A stretch of DNA of 64,000 bases from NCBI RefSeq assembly GCF_004843725.1, contig NZ_CP039451.1:990501-1054500 (forward strand). The letters run 5' to 3'. The notes beneath the pieces were generated by a model. That model was not told the origin of the DNA. It saw only the letters and a program-made list of their open reading frames with translations, and made no database searches. Below are positions 7,989-17,348 of the stretch, piece after piece. Position 1 is the stretch's first letter, and every line of letters starts with the position of its first letter. This stretch comes from Psychroserpens sp. NJDZ02 (lineage in GTDB: Bacteria; Bacteroidota; Bacteroidia; Flavobacteriales; Flavobacteriaceae). The translations under genes were made by a program, and so were the position numbers.

Positions 7989-10019
7989 GTGAAACTTCTC
8001 AATTTTTCTATAATTAAGTTTACATTTTGCCTAATCGTAGGCATAATAATTTCTAAGCTATTTAGTATTAGCATACTTTATAGCTTACTTTTTTGTGTAG
8101 GTTTTACCTTAATTACTATAGGTTTTTATTTCACTTTAAAAAAGAAAAAAAGTTTTATCTACCTTTTTGGAATCTCAGTCTATTTAACTTTTATTGCCTT
8201 TGGAATTTTTATCACAAATATAAATGGAGAGTTACAAAAAACGAACCATTTTTCTCATGCTATTGATAAAGACCAAGCTAACCAAACAATTACATTTAGG
8301 ATTAGAGAACGATTAAAACCCAATGCTTTTAGTCAACGGTATTACGTAGACATATTAAAACTAAACGCTAAAAATGTTAAAGGAAAGGCTTTAATAAACA
8401 TTAGAAAAGACAGCCTAAACATACCAATACCTATAGATGCTGTTTACTTATCAAAAACCAATGTCATTGAAATCAAGGCGCCATTAAACCCAGATCAATT
8501 TAGCTACAAAGCTTATCTTGAGAAGCAACAAATCTACTATCAAATTTATGCCAATCAACTCGACATTCTTGAGTTAAAAAGCGAAACATCCACAGTCTTT
8601 GGTCATGCTGCTCGTTTTAGAAATTATATCAACAAGGCACTTAGCAAATATCAATATTCTGATGAGCAATCGTCTATAATTAATGCCCTTATTCTGGGAC
8701 AAAGACAAAATATCACAAAAGAAGTGTATGATAATTATACCAATGCAGGTGCCATTCATATTCTAGCTGTTTCAGGTCTGCATATTGGAATAATCTTATT
8801 ACTATTAAACTTTGTTTTCAAACCCATAGAACGTATAAAAAATGGTAAATTAATTAAGACTATCATCCTAGTCATTTTACTATGGACGTATGCCTTAATC
8901 GCAGGAGGATCAGCCTCTATTATTAGAGCAACGACCATGTTTAGTATTGTTGCCATTGGTATAAACCTGAAACGACCGACTAACATTTACAACACCTTAG
9001 CCATTTCCGTCTTTATTTTACTCTTAATTAAACCCAATTTTCTATTTGACGTTGGATTTCAATTAAGTTATGCTGCTGTTATTTCCATTGTTAGTTTTCA
9101 GCCAATATTAGAACGTCTCTACTCCCCTAAATACAAACTAAACAAACTACTATGGCAAACGCTTACAGTGACGGTTTCTGCCCAATTTGGCATCATCCCT
9201 ATTAGTTTGTATTACTTCCATCAGTTCCCCAGTTTGTTTTGGCTGTCAAACCTTATTGTTATTCCGTTTTTAAGTCTGATTTTAGGTTTAGGATTAGTCG
9301 TTATAACATGTGCGATTTTAGGAATACCTAAAAGTTTTATATCCGACACCTTTGGAGCCATAATTAATTGGATGAATCAGTTTTTTGCATGGATATCCAA
9401 CCAAGAAGATTTTTTAATCCTAGATATCCCGTTTACTCTTTTACAAGTCGTTGTATCATACCTGTTAATTTTTAGTATTTATCAATTATGCATTCAAAAA
9501 AACTACACGTGGACTAAATTTACTTTAGTTTCTGTTATCGTCCTACAACTAACTTACATTCTAAACCAGTATCATACTAAAGGGGATTCTTTTTTAGTAT
9601 TTCATAAAAACAGAACAACTCTTATTGCAAAAAAACACAATAACCAACTCGCTATTTATTCAACTCTAAAACATGCAGAAACCAATACAATCATTAGAAG
9701 TTACGCCGTAAAAAATGCATTACAACCAATCGCCTCTAAACCTGTAAATGTCCTATACAAATTAAAAGATAAACACATATTGATTGTTGATAGCTTAGGT
9801 GTTTATAATATAAAAAATATTACTATAGATTACGTCCTACTGACCCAATCACCAAAATTGAATCTAGAACGCTTAATAGATAGCCTAAAGCCTAAAGCTA
9901 TTATTGTTGATGGTAACAACTACAAATCCTATATCAGCCGATGGCGACAAACCTGTAAAAAACAAAAACTCCCGTTTTACCAAACCGGTAAAACAGGAGC
10001 TTTTATTATTAAAGATTAA
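7989..10019 (+). CDS. ComEC/Rec2 family DNA-uptake channel protein
   Basis: The 676-aa polytopic membrane protein starts at GTG. Hydrophobic helices at the N terminus and the DUF4131-type region are followed by the Competence domain, visible as HILAVSGLHIGI and GGSASIIRA and several further helices. The family moves transforming single-stranded DNA across the inner membrane. The C-terminal 150 residues occupy the place of the metallo-beta-lactamase-like domain of longer ComEC proteins, but I see no HxHxDH metal motif. The last codons overlap a terminator hairpin shared with the convergent thioredoxin gene. Confidence 0.88.
   Translation: MKLLNFSIIKFTFCLIVGIIISKLFSISILYSLLFCVGFTLITIGFYFTLKKKKSFIYLFGISVYLTFIAFGIFITNINGELQKTNHFSHAIDKDQANQTITFRIRERLKPNAFSQRYYVDILKLNAKNVKGKALINIRKDSLNIPIPIDAVYLSKTNVIEIKAPLNPDQFSYKAYLEKQQIYYQIYANQLDILELKSETSTVFGHAARFRNYINKALSKYQYSDEQSSIINALILGQRQNITKEVYDNYTNAGAIHILAVSGLHIGIILLLLNFVFKPIERIKNGKLIKTIILVILLWTYALIAGGSASIIRATTMFSIVAIGINLKRPTNIYNTLAISVFILLLIKPNFLFDVGFQLSYAAVISIVSFQPILERLYSPKYKLNKLLWQTLTVTVSAQFGIIPISLYYFHQFPSLFWLSNLIVIPFLSLILGLGLVVITCAILGIPKSFISDTFGAIINWMNQFFAWISNQEDFLILDIPFTLLQVVVSYLLIFSIYQLCIQKNYTWTKFTLVSVIVLQLTYILNQYHTKGDSFLVFHKNRTTLIAKKHNNQLAIYSTLKHAETNTIIRSYAVKNALQPIASKPVNVLYKLKDKHILIVDSLGVYNIKNITIDYVLLTQSPKLNLERLIDSLKPKAIIVDGNNYKSYISRWRQTCKKQKLPFYQTGKTGAFIIKD
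9969..10009. terminator. Bidirectional terminator embedded in the 3' end of comEC
   Basis: Arms at 9969-9981 and 9986-9998 pair over 12 of 13 positions (core GTTTTACC/GGTAAAAC). On the plus strand CTTTTATTATT follows. On the minus strand, AGTTTTTGTTTTTT follows, an excellent U-tract for the convergent thioredoxin gene. The structure lies inside the last codons of comEC. Confidence 0.75.
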
Positions 10020-10025
10020 AAAGGA

Positions 10026-10577
10026 TTACACGTTGTCTTTAAACTCCGCTATAAATGCTTTATAATATTCATCAAATTGTGCTTGCGTTTTCATATCCAA
10101 ATGTTTGTTAGTCTGAAACATTTTTAAATACATTTCTAGATCTTGTGGTTTTTTATAACCTGTAATTGGCGCAATAAGCTTTGCGTCTTCGTCAAAAAAC
10201 AATAACGTTGGATAAGCTCTAATCCCTAAACCACGTGATAATTCGTGCGATGAATTTCTTTTTTGAGCTTTCGCAGGGTCGTAACTTGGATTTTTATATA
10301 CTTTACCTTTAAAATTAACCTCTTCGTTACCTTCTGCATTAAACTTAACAGCATAAAAATGTGTATTTACATAAGCAACAAGATCTTTGTTTTTAAACGT
10401 TCTTGCATCCAAAAGCTTGCATGGACCACACCAAGACGTGTAGGCATCCATCATTATTTTTCTTGGTTCTTTTTCTTGAAGCGCCACTGCCTCTTCCAAA
10501 GTCATCCAATTAATTTCTTCTTGTGCAATGGTATTTACTGCAAATAATAGTGTTAAGGCTAAAAATATATTTTTCAT
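10026..10577 (-). CDS. Periplasmic thioredoxin-fold protein
   Basis: This 183-aa protein has a Sec signal (about residues 1-19, cleaved after IAQ) and a thioredoxin domain with an active WCGPC pair, C50 and C53. The cis-proline segment is visible as IRAYPTLLFF. The family reduces or isomerises disulfides; the export signal places this one in the periplasm. It is a single gene with its own terminator, convergent with comEC. Confidence 0.9.
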   Translation of the reverse strand: MKNIFLALTLLFAVNTIAQEEINWMTLEEAVALQEKEPRKIMMDAYTSWCGPCKLLDARTFKNKDLVAYVNTHFYAVKFNAEGNEEVNFKGKVYKNPSYDPAKAQKRNSSHELSRGLGIRAYPTLLFFDEDAKLIAPITGYKKPQDLEMYLKMFQTNKHLDMKTQAQFDEYYKAFIAEFKDNV

Positions 10578-10631
10578 GATGTCTCTATTTTAATTTTGTA
10601 GTCGCAAATAGCATTCCAAATTTACAAAAAA

Positions 10632-10657
10632 AAGAAACGCCTCAAAAATGAGGCATT
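10632..10657 (-). terminator. Intrinsic terminator after the first peptide transporter
   Basis: GCCTCA (10639-10644) and TGAGGC (10649-10654) form a 6-bp stem with an AAAA loop. Read on the minus strand it is followed by GTTTCTTTTTTT. It lies just past the stop at 10664. Confidence 0.8.
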
Positions 10658-10663
10658 TTATTT

Positions 10664-13093
10664 TTATTTTACACCGTGCATTAATTTTTTCAGTAATGGG
10701 TTTAAAGCAAAAACCAATAAACCAGCTGCTAAAGGCACCATTGTAAATATTAAGAAGAATGTAGACAAGCTATATTCTTTTGTAATATTCTCTATTTGAC
10801 CACCTAATACTGCCGCTAATTTATTACCAATAGCAATCGCTAAGTACCACATACCAAACATTAAAGCAATCATCCTTGCTGGAACTAGTTTACTTACATA
10901 AGACAGCCCAACAGGAGACAAGCAAAGCTCTCCTAGTGTGTGGAATAAATAAGCTAATATTAACCAAATCATACTCACTTTAACTCCTTCTTGCATTCCA
11001 TAGGCTCCAAAAGCAAGTAAACCAAAACCAACAGCCATAATAATCAATCCAAGGGCATATTTAGTTGCTGCTGAAGGATTATATTTACTTTCCCACCATT
11101 TAGAAAAGAAAGATGCAAATACAATAATAAAAAATGAATTTAGAATACTAAACCAAGATACTGTAATTTCAACTTCATTATCTTTTACCTTAGTTACAGT
11201 ACCATTAACAAATCCATTATCTCTATTTAATGTTTTAGCATTAGCTAATAAGCTTTCCTTCTTCTCGTTTGAAGAAATAAAAGAAAATTCTGTAAGATCC
11301 TTATCCTTATTGATTATTATTTTTTTGGCTCCAACCTTATAATCAACAAATGGCTCACCAATACTAACTGTTCTTTTTTCAATTTGAAATTTATTAGATG
11401 TGTCATTATTATCAGCAAAAGTAAAATGGCTATAGACTAAATCCCCCTCTTTTGTTTTCAATTGCTCTTTTGTTGTATGGTCTAATACAGGTACAGCAAT
11501 AGTTTGAAGTGTCTTAGTAATTATGCTATGTTTAGCTTCGGGTTTACGTTTTCCTTCAGGTTTCTTTTCAAAACTCTTAACTGGCAAATATTTAAATACC
11601 AAATTACCTTTTTTATCCTTTTTCTGAAGGTTAGTCTCTTTATCTAAAACTTCAATTTTAAAAAACTGACTTGTTTTAGCTACTGTCTTATAGTCTGAAA
11701 TTGACTTGTTATCATTTTGGGTTACTGGCAGATAATAATATTCTAACTCTCCTGAATCTTCAGATAGTTTTATATCTTGATTTTCATCCACAGCGGCAAC
11801 TTTATAAGCCATAAATTCAGTTTCGTATGATGTTGTATTAAAATCCCTATTCAACATCCATCCTACAATTCCCCACATAAAAACAAAACAAACAACCAAA
11901 ACAATATTTGATCCTGGTATTTTATTATATGTTTTTTTCCAAAGAAGATATAACACATAGGAAATAATCATAAGAGGCACCACCGTTAACAATGTATTTA
12001 TTACATTAAAAATAGTAGCAGAATTACCACTTAGTAATCTATCTACATTATCCCTAGCAAAAATAACTAAAGAAGAAGCACCTTGCTCAAATGACAACCA
12101 AAAGAATACTGTAAAGAAAGCAAAAATGATAAATGCAAACATGCGATGTCTAACCACCTTTGTATATCTTAATATTCTACTAATTACTAGGTATACAAAA
12201 AGCGCTAATGCTGTCAATACGGCTACATATTGCCCTTCAAAATCACCGATTTGTAATGCTGAAAACATATCAATTCCAGCAATTCTAGACATAGGATCAT
12301 TTATAGCATATCCCAAACCTAAAATGGATGACAAAACAATCAATATTTTATCTAAAGACGTAAAAGGATTCTCTTTTTCTTCAACCTCTGAATCATTTAC
12401 AACAACACTTTCCTCATTAATATTTTGAGGTAATTCCACTTCATAAACCTGTGAAGGTTTTTGCCCGATTTTACCAAACAGATTTCCTGACAACCAGAAC
12501 TGAAGCGTTCCTAATAACATAAAAACTCCCGCTAGTCCAAATCCATAAGCCCAACCAACTTTTTCAGCTAAATAACCACAAAGCATCATTCCGAAAAAAG
12601 CACCTGCATTAACACCCATATAATAAATGGTATATGCGCCATCCTTCTTCTCAGGATTCTTCTTATACATTTCAGAAATTATAGACGTCATTGTTGGCTT
12701 AAAAAACCCTGTCCCAATAACTAACAAAGCCAAACCTAAGTATAATGAAAACTCTGTTTCTAAAGCCATAGAAACATGTCCTAAAGTCATTATCAGCGAA
12801 CCAATTATTACAGCCCATCTATATCCAGTATACTTATCCGCTATCCAACCACCGATAATTGGAGTTATGTACAACAGCATGGCGTAAGTACCAAATAAAG
12901 CTGTTGCATTCTCTACCGACCATTCCCAACCTGGGTTATATCCAATGGCAGCCATGGTTAAGAAATTAACCAAAAGCACTCGCATTCCGTAGAACGAAAA
13001 ACGTTCCCACATTTCAGTGAAAAACAAAACAAACAAACCTGCGGGATGTCCTAAAACCTTGTCTTCAAATAGATTTTCAATATCTGTATTCAT
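10664..13093 (-). CDS. POT/PTR family peptide transporter with large soluble insertion
   Basis: The 809-aa proton-coupled oligopeptide transporter carries POT signatures (FYGMRVLL, YTIYYMGVNAGAFFG) in the N-terminal half. Usual POT proteins are about 450-600 aa. Here a hydrophilic block of about 230 residues (about 417-645) interrupts the membrane helices, rich in Lys, Asp and Asn. The family imports di- and tripeptides across the inner membrane. It is downstream of a second POT gene and a dipeptidyl peptidase on the same strand, separated by a terminator hairpin, so it may also be transcribed on its own. Confidence 0.92.
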   Translation of the reverse strand: MNTDIENLFEDKVLGHPAGLFVLFFTEMWERFSFYGMRVLLVNFLTMAAIGYNPGWEWSVENATALFGTYAMLLYITPIIGGWIADKYTGYRWAVIIGSLIMTLGHVSMALETEFSLYLGLALLVIGTGFFKPTMTSIISEMYKKNPEKKDGAYTIYYMGVNAGAFFGMMLCGYLAEKVGWAYGFGLAGVFMLLGTLQFWLSGNLFGKIGQKPSQVYEVELPQNINEESVVVNDSEVEEKENPFTSLDKILIVLSSILGLGYAINDPMSRIAGIDMFSALQIGDFEGQYVAVLTALALFVYLVISRILRYTKVVRHRMFAFIIFAFFTVFFWLSFEQGASSLVIFARDNVDRLLSGNSATIFNVINTLLTVVPLMIISYVLYLLWKKTYNKIPGSNIVLVVCFVFMWGIVGWMLNRDFNTTSYETEFMAYKVAAVDENQDIKLSEDSGELEYYYLPVTQNDNKSISDYKTVAKTSQFFKIEVLDKETNLQKKDKKGNLVFKYLPVKSFEKKPEGKRKPEAKHSIITKTLQTIAVPVLDHTTKEQLKTKEGDLVYSHFTFADNNDTSNKFQIEKRTVSIGEPFVDYKVGAKKIIINKDKDLTEFSFISSNEKKESLLANAKTLNRDNGFVNGTVTKVKDNEVEITVSWFSILNSFFIIVFASFFSKWWESKYNPSAATKYALGLIIMAVGFGLLAFGAYGMQEGVKVSMIWLILAYLFHTLGELCLSPVGLSYVSKLVPARMIALMFGMWYLAIAIGNKLAAVLGGQIENITKEYSLSTFFLIFTMVPLAAGLLVFALNPLLKKLMHGVK

Positions 13094-13111
13094 TATTAAA
13101 TTTAGTTAGTT

Positions 13112-13147
13112 AAAAAAAGAAAACCCCACAAATTAAAATTTGTGAGG
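13112..13147 (-). terminator. Intrinsic terminator between the two peptide transporter genes
   Basis: CCCCACAAATT (13124-13134) and AATTTGTGAGG (13137-13147) form a long AT/GC stem. On the minus strand the sequence TTTTCTTTTTTT follows, just after the second transporter's stop at 13165. Confidence 0.8.
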
Positions 13148-13164
13148 TCTTTATATCAATGATT

Positions 13165-14985
13165 TTAATTGTCTGCTAATTCAAACCCTTCGTTGTCTTC
13201 ATATTTAATTACACGTTCACGATCTTCTGCTCCATGAGTCAGTTTTTTTAAACGTTTTAAGAATAAAATAAGTAAAAATCCGAATGCCACAGTAAAAATA
13301 ACTAACCATTTAAACGTCGCATACTCGACTTCACTTTGTTGTTCTTCTAACACAAAAGATACGCCATAATCGTTACCGTCCCCCTTATTTTCAACATTTT
13401 GTGCTTTATCTTTATCTTTTTCAAATACTAATTTTGCGTGATACGGGTTAGATGAAGAAATTTTTCTTTCTTTCAGTAATGCCAACAACTCTTTAGTATT
13501 AGAATCTGCTTTACTTGATAAAGCAAATAAAGAGTTCAGTGCTTTATCCGACTCTAATTGTTTGTAAATTACCTCGCCATTTTCGACATACACTTTAGAC
13601 TTAATACTAAAATTCTTATCCTGGTTAATTGGATAGTCAAACTCTGTTATTATCTCCCTCTTACTATTCTTCATTTTAATAGAGTGTTTGCTCATAAAAG
13701 GTATAACCTCTTGTTTGCTAACCATCATTTCTCCATGAAATGGTTCTAACTGAGAAGACTCCCCAATGCTACCAGCTAATTTATTTCCAAATCCTGTTGC
13801 TGCAAAATAAACCCCCATCATAATAGATGCATATTTTACCGGTGCTAGTTTAGTAATAAATGATAATGAAACTGGAGATGTACAAAGCTCTCCAATCGTA
13901 TGAAACAAATACGCTAAGAACACCCAAAACATTGCTGCCTTACCAAAGACTTCAGCTGATGCTTCTTTTGATGCAAACATCATAAACACATAACCTAATC
14001 CCATAATTATTGTACCGATAGCCATTTTAAACAACGACGACGATTCTTTTCCTTGCTTTTTCCACCAAATCCAAAAACCTCCAATTAATGTTCCAAAAAT
14101 TATTATATAACCTGCATTTAATGATTGAAATACAGCAGCTGGAATTTCTGTCCAAGAGCCAATACTAATTGATCGATCAACTTTAGCATCTGTATACAAA
14201 TTCATCAAACCACCGGCTTGTTCAAACGCTCCCCAAAACACTATTACAATTAAAAAGGAGATTAATAATACAATGACTCTATCCTTTTCAATTTTATTTA
14301 AAGGTTTTTTCATTGCCTCTTTATCAGCTACACTACCTGAAGCTCCAATAAAGTTACCAACATGACTCAAATACTTTTGACCATACATGAAAACAGCTTG
14401 TCCTAACAACATTCCAATACCTGCTAATCCAAAACCATAATGCCATCCATACTTAAAAGCAACTAAACCAACAATAATACTTGATAAGAAAGCACCAACA
14501 TTAATTCCTATATAAAATATGGTAAATCCACTATCTCTTCTAATGTCTCCAGGCTTATATAATCCACCTACCATAGTAGATATATTAGGTTTTAAACCTC
14601 CAACTCCCAATATAATTAACAATAACCCTCCAAAGAAAGCTGTAGTTCCGGGAATAGCTAGAACAAGATGACCAACACAAAGTAATAAACCCCCTAACAT
14701 TACTGTTTTTTTCTGACCTAAAAACTTATCTGCTAACCATCCTCCTGGTATTGCTGCAACGTATACTAACATGGTATACCATCCGTAAAGCCAAATTGCA
14801 TCTTTATTAGTCCAACCTAAACCTGGATCTATCGCAGTAGCTGATGTTGCTATATAAAGCGTCAATAAGGCACGCATACCATAATAGGAAAAACGCTCCC
14901 ATAGCTCGGTGAAAAACAAGACATATAGACCGACTGGATGTCCAAACAGTTCTTTTTGATGTGGTTGTAAAGCTTTACTTGACAT
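13165..14985 (-). CDS. POT/PTR family peptide transporter
   Basis: The 606-aa product carries POT marks such as FSYYGMRALLTLY and FTIFYIGINVGAF and about 13-14 membrane helices. A hydrophilic insertion of about 140 residues (about 420-565) comes before the last helix, at a different place from the insertion in its neighbour. The family couples di/tripeptide uptake to proton entry. The start is 29 bases after the stop of the DPP-IV-like gene with no hairpin between, so the two are likely one operon: peptide cleavage in the periplasm, then import. Confidence 0.93.
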   Translation of the reverse strand: MSSKALQPHQKELFGHPVGLYVLFFTELWERFSYYGMRALLTLYIATSATAIDPGLGWTNKDAIWLYGWYTMLVYVAAIPGGWLADKFLGQKKTVMLGGLLLCVGHLVLAIPGTTAFFGGLLLIILGVGGLKPNISTMVGGLYKPGDIRRDSGFTIFYIGINVGAFLSSIIVGLVAFKYGWHYGFGLAGIGMLLGQAVFMYGQKYLSHVGNFIGASGSVADKEAMKKPLNKIEKDRVIVLLISFLIVIVFWGAFEQAGGLMNLYTDAKVDRSISIGSWTEIPAAVFQSLNAGYIIIFGTLIGGFWIWWKKQGKESSSLFKMAIGTIIMGLGYVFMMFASKEASAEVFGKAAMFWVFLAYLFHTIGELCTSPVSLSFITKLAPVKYASIMMGVYFAATGFGNKLAGSIGESSQLEPFHGEMMVSKQEVIPFMSKHSIKMKNSKREIITEFDYPINQDKNFSIKSKVYVENGEVIYKQLESDKALNSLFALSSKADSNTKELLALLKERKISSSNPYHAKLVFEKDKDKAQNVENKGDGNDYGVSFVLEEQQSEVEYATFKWLVIFTVAFGFLLILFLKRLKKLTHGAEDRERVIKYEDNEGFELADN

Positions 14986-15014
14986 ATTAAATATTTAAGT
15001 TAGTTAGTTTTATT

Positions 15015-17201
15015 TTAAAGTTTGTCTCCTAAGGTACGATTAATAAAATTCGTCATTTTTGTATACAAGTGTAATCTAGTATTACCGCCGTAAATACCAT
15101 GATTTTTATCTGGATAAATCATCCATTCAAATTGCTTATTAGCTTGTACTAAAGCCTCCACCATGCGCATTGTGTTTTGCACATGTACATTATCATCTCC
15201 TGTTCCATGAATTAATAAAAAGTCGCCTTTTAGTTTATCAACATGGTTAATTGGTGAATTATCATCATAACCACTTGCATTTTCCTGCGGTGTAGTCATA
15301 TAACGTTCTGTATAAATAGAATCGTAAAATCTCCAGCTTGTAACTGGTGCTACTGCAATTGCCATTTTAAAAACATCATGACCTTTAAACAAGGCATTAC
15401 TTGACATAAAACCGCCATAAGACCAACCCCAAATTCCGATTCTACTAGAATCAACATATGGCTTTGCACCTAATAATTTTGCAGCTTCTATTTGATCTTC
15501 TATTTCGTATTTACCCAATTCCTTTTGTGTAACTTTTTTAAAATCCGCGCCTTTAAATCCTGTTCCACGTCCGTCAACACAAGCGACAATATAGCCTTGT
15601 TGTGCTAACATTTGGTACCAATAATCATTAGCACTATTCCATTTATTAGCCACTTGTTGAGATCCAGGACCAGAATACTGATACATAAACAATGGATATT
15701 TCTTGTTTGCATCAAAATTAGCTGGTTTAATAACCCACATATTTAAATCATTTCCATTTACTTTAATTGTAGAAAATTCTTTTTTAGATAGTGTATAATT
15801 GGCAACAAGCGCTTTTAAATCGCTATTATCTTGTATCGATTTTATAACCGTTCCTGATTTAGCATCGTTTAAAGTATACAAATAAGGTGTCGTTGCACTT
15901 GAAAATGTGTTAATAAAATAGGTGAAATCTGCGCTAAAATCTGCAGCATTAGTTCCTTCGGTTTTAGACAATCTTCTTTTTTGTGTTCCATTAAGTTTTA
16001 TGGAATACACATCTCTATTAGTACTTCCGTTTTCAACCGATTGGTAAAAAATCTGACCGGACTTATCATCATAACCATAATAACTAGTGACTTCCCAATT
16101 TCCTTTAGTAACTTGATTAATTAATTTCCCTTTTTTATCATAGTGATAGATATGGTTATACCCATCTTTCTCACTAGTCCAAATAAAACTATCATCCTCT
16201 AAAAACGTTAAATTATCTGTGACGTCTACGTAAGCATTATCAGTTTCGGCTACAGCCAAATTTGCTTTATTTTTTTTGGTATTAACCATCCATAAATCAA
16301 GTTCGTTTTGATGGCGATTCATAAATTGTGCACTTAACACATCCGCATCATTCGTCCATTTGATTCTAGGAATATAAAAATCGTCATAAGTTTTATCCAC
16401 TATAACTTCGCTTAATGTATTCGATTTTAAATCAAACACATGTAACGACACTTTTGCATTATTCTCTCCTGCTTTAGGATATTTAAAAACAGTTTGTGTT
16501 TGGTATAACTCTTTGCCATAGACATCCATAGAAAACTCAGGAACATCAGTTTCATCAAATCTTATAAAAGCTATTTTGTTACTCCCTGCATTCCAATCAA
16601 AAGCACGAACAAAGGCAAACTCTTCTTCATACACCCAATCCGTAATACCATTAATCACTTTATTTTTAACGCCATCAAAAGTAAATTGTGTCGTTTTTCC
16701 TGACAATAGATCTTTAACGTACAGGTTATTATTTAAACCAAAAGCAATTTTAGTTCCATCAGGAGAAAAAGTAGGCTCTTGTATTTTGTCTTCAGACACC
16801 AAAGTGGCTTGTTTTGTTTTTGTATTATACACATAATAAATCCCTAAAGACGAGCGTCTAAAAATAGACTCTTCCTCTGTAGCCAATAACACTTGACTTT
16901 CATCAGTACTAAATGTATAATCTGTAAAATATTTAATAGCTTCTATATCTGCAGAACTAACTAACGTATTAACTTTTGCTAACGTCTTGTAATCATAAAT
17001 ATCGATTGTTGTTCCACCCAGTGTTCTATCAAAATTTAAAACAGAATATTGTTGTCCGTTATTCATGGAGTGAAGTACGTCTAAACCTTCCGTCCTAAAG
17101 GTACCGCTCCATATATCGTCAAGGGTAATTTGCTTATTCTGAGCAGTTAAAAAGGAAGTTGTTAATAAACAGAATAGTGAAAGAATTCTTAAGATCTTCA
17201 T
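15015..17201 (-). CDS. S9 family dipeptidyl-peptidase IV-like enzyme
   Basis: This 728-aa exported serine peptidase has a signal peptide (about residues 1-20, after LTAQ), a beta-propeller domain to about residue 470, and an alpha/beta-hydrolase domain. The nucleophile elbow GWSYGG, the acid in the GTGDDNVH region and the C-terminal HGIYGG histidine make the Ser-Asp-His triad. The propeller helix YEEEFAF holds the double glutamate that recognises the substrate N terminus in DPP-IV. The family releases X-Pro or X-Ala dipeptides, which suits the adjacent peptide transporters. Confidence 0.95.
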   Translation of the reverse strand: MKILRILSLFCLLTTSFLTAQNKQITLDDIWSGTFRTEGLDVLHSMNNGQQYSVLNFDRTLGGTTIDIYDYKTLAKVNTLVSSADIEAIKYFTDYTFSTDESQVLLATEEESIFRRSSLGIYYVYNTKTKQATLVSEDKIQEPTFSPDGTKIAFGLNNNLYVKDLLSGKTTQFTFDGVKNKVINGITDWVYEEEFAFVRAFDWNAGSNKIAFIRFDETDVPEFSMDVYGKELYQTQTVFKYPKAGENNAKVSLHVFDLKSNTLSEVIVDKTYDDFYIPRIKWTNDADVLSAQFMNRHQNELDLWMVNTKKNKANLAVAETDNAYVDVTDNLTFLEDDSFIWTSEKDGYNHIYHYDKKGKLINQVTKGNWEVTSYYGYDDKSGQIFYQSVENGSTNRDVYSIKLNGTQKRRLSKTEGTNAADFSADFTYFINTFSSATTPYLYTLNDAKSGTVIKSIQDNSDLKALVANYTLSKKEFSTIKVNGNDLNMWVIKPANFDANKKYPLFMYQYSGPGSQQVANKWNSANDYWYQMLAQQGYIVACVDGRGTGFKGADFKKVTQKELGKYEIEDQIEAAKLLGAKPYVDSSRIGIWGWSYGGFMSSNALFKGHDVFKMAIAVAPVTSWRFYDSIYTERYMTTPQENASGYDDNSPINHVDKLKGDFLLIHGTGDDNVHVQNTMRMVEALVQANKQFEWMIYPDKNHGIYGGNTRLHLYTKMTNFINRTLGDKL

Positions 17202-17322
17202 TTAATATTTGTTATTTAATAATAGGAGCTCAAGTTTACTAAAAATTACTTAAAAAAACGTAAACATTAACACATAAATCAGCAATCTTAACTTGTTAAG
17301 CAAAAAATGAAAGTGTAAATAG

Positions 17323-17330
17323 TATCTTTG
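17323..17330 (+). promoter_or_regulatory. -7 box (TATCTTTG) of the HMG-CoA reductase gene
   Basis: TATCTTTG matches TANNTTTG exactly. No well-spaced TTG -33 box is seen (nearest at 17293, spacer 27). A transcript start about 7 bases further on would leave a very short leader, which argues against a TTG start at 17328 and for ATG at 17340 or 17349. Confidence 0.5.
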
Positions 17331-17348
17331 TATTTCAAAATGAATAGC

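Noticed and set aside
12126..12428. Open frame antisense to the first peptide transporter
   Set aside because: Overlaps a clear transporter gene and has no start context or family signal. The same applies to other antisense frames in 3.6-3.9, 16.5-16.8, 26.0-26.3 and 48.1-48.5 kb.
17328..17348. TTG start for HMG-CoA reductase at 17328
   Set aside because: The TTG is the end of the TATCTTTG -7 box, so it precedes the likely transcript start. ATG 17340 or 17349 fits better.
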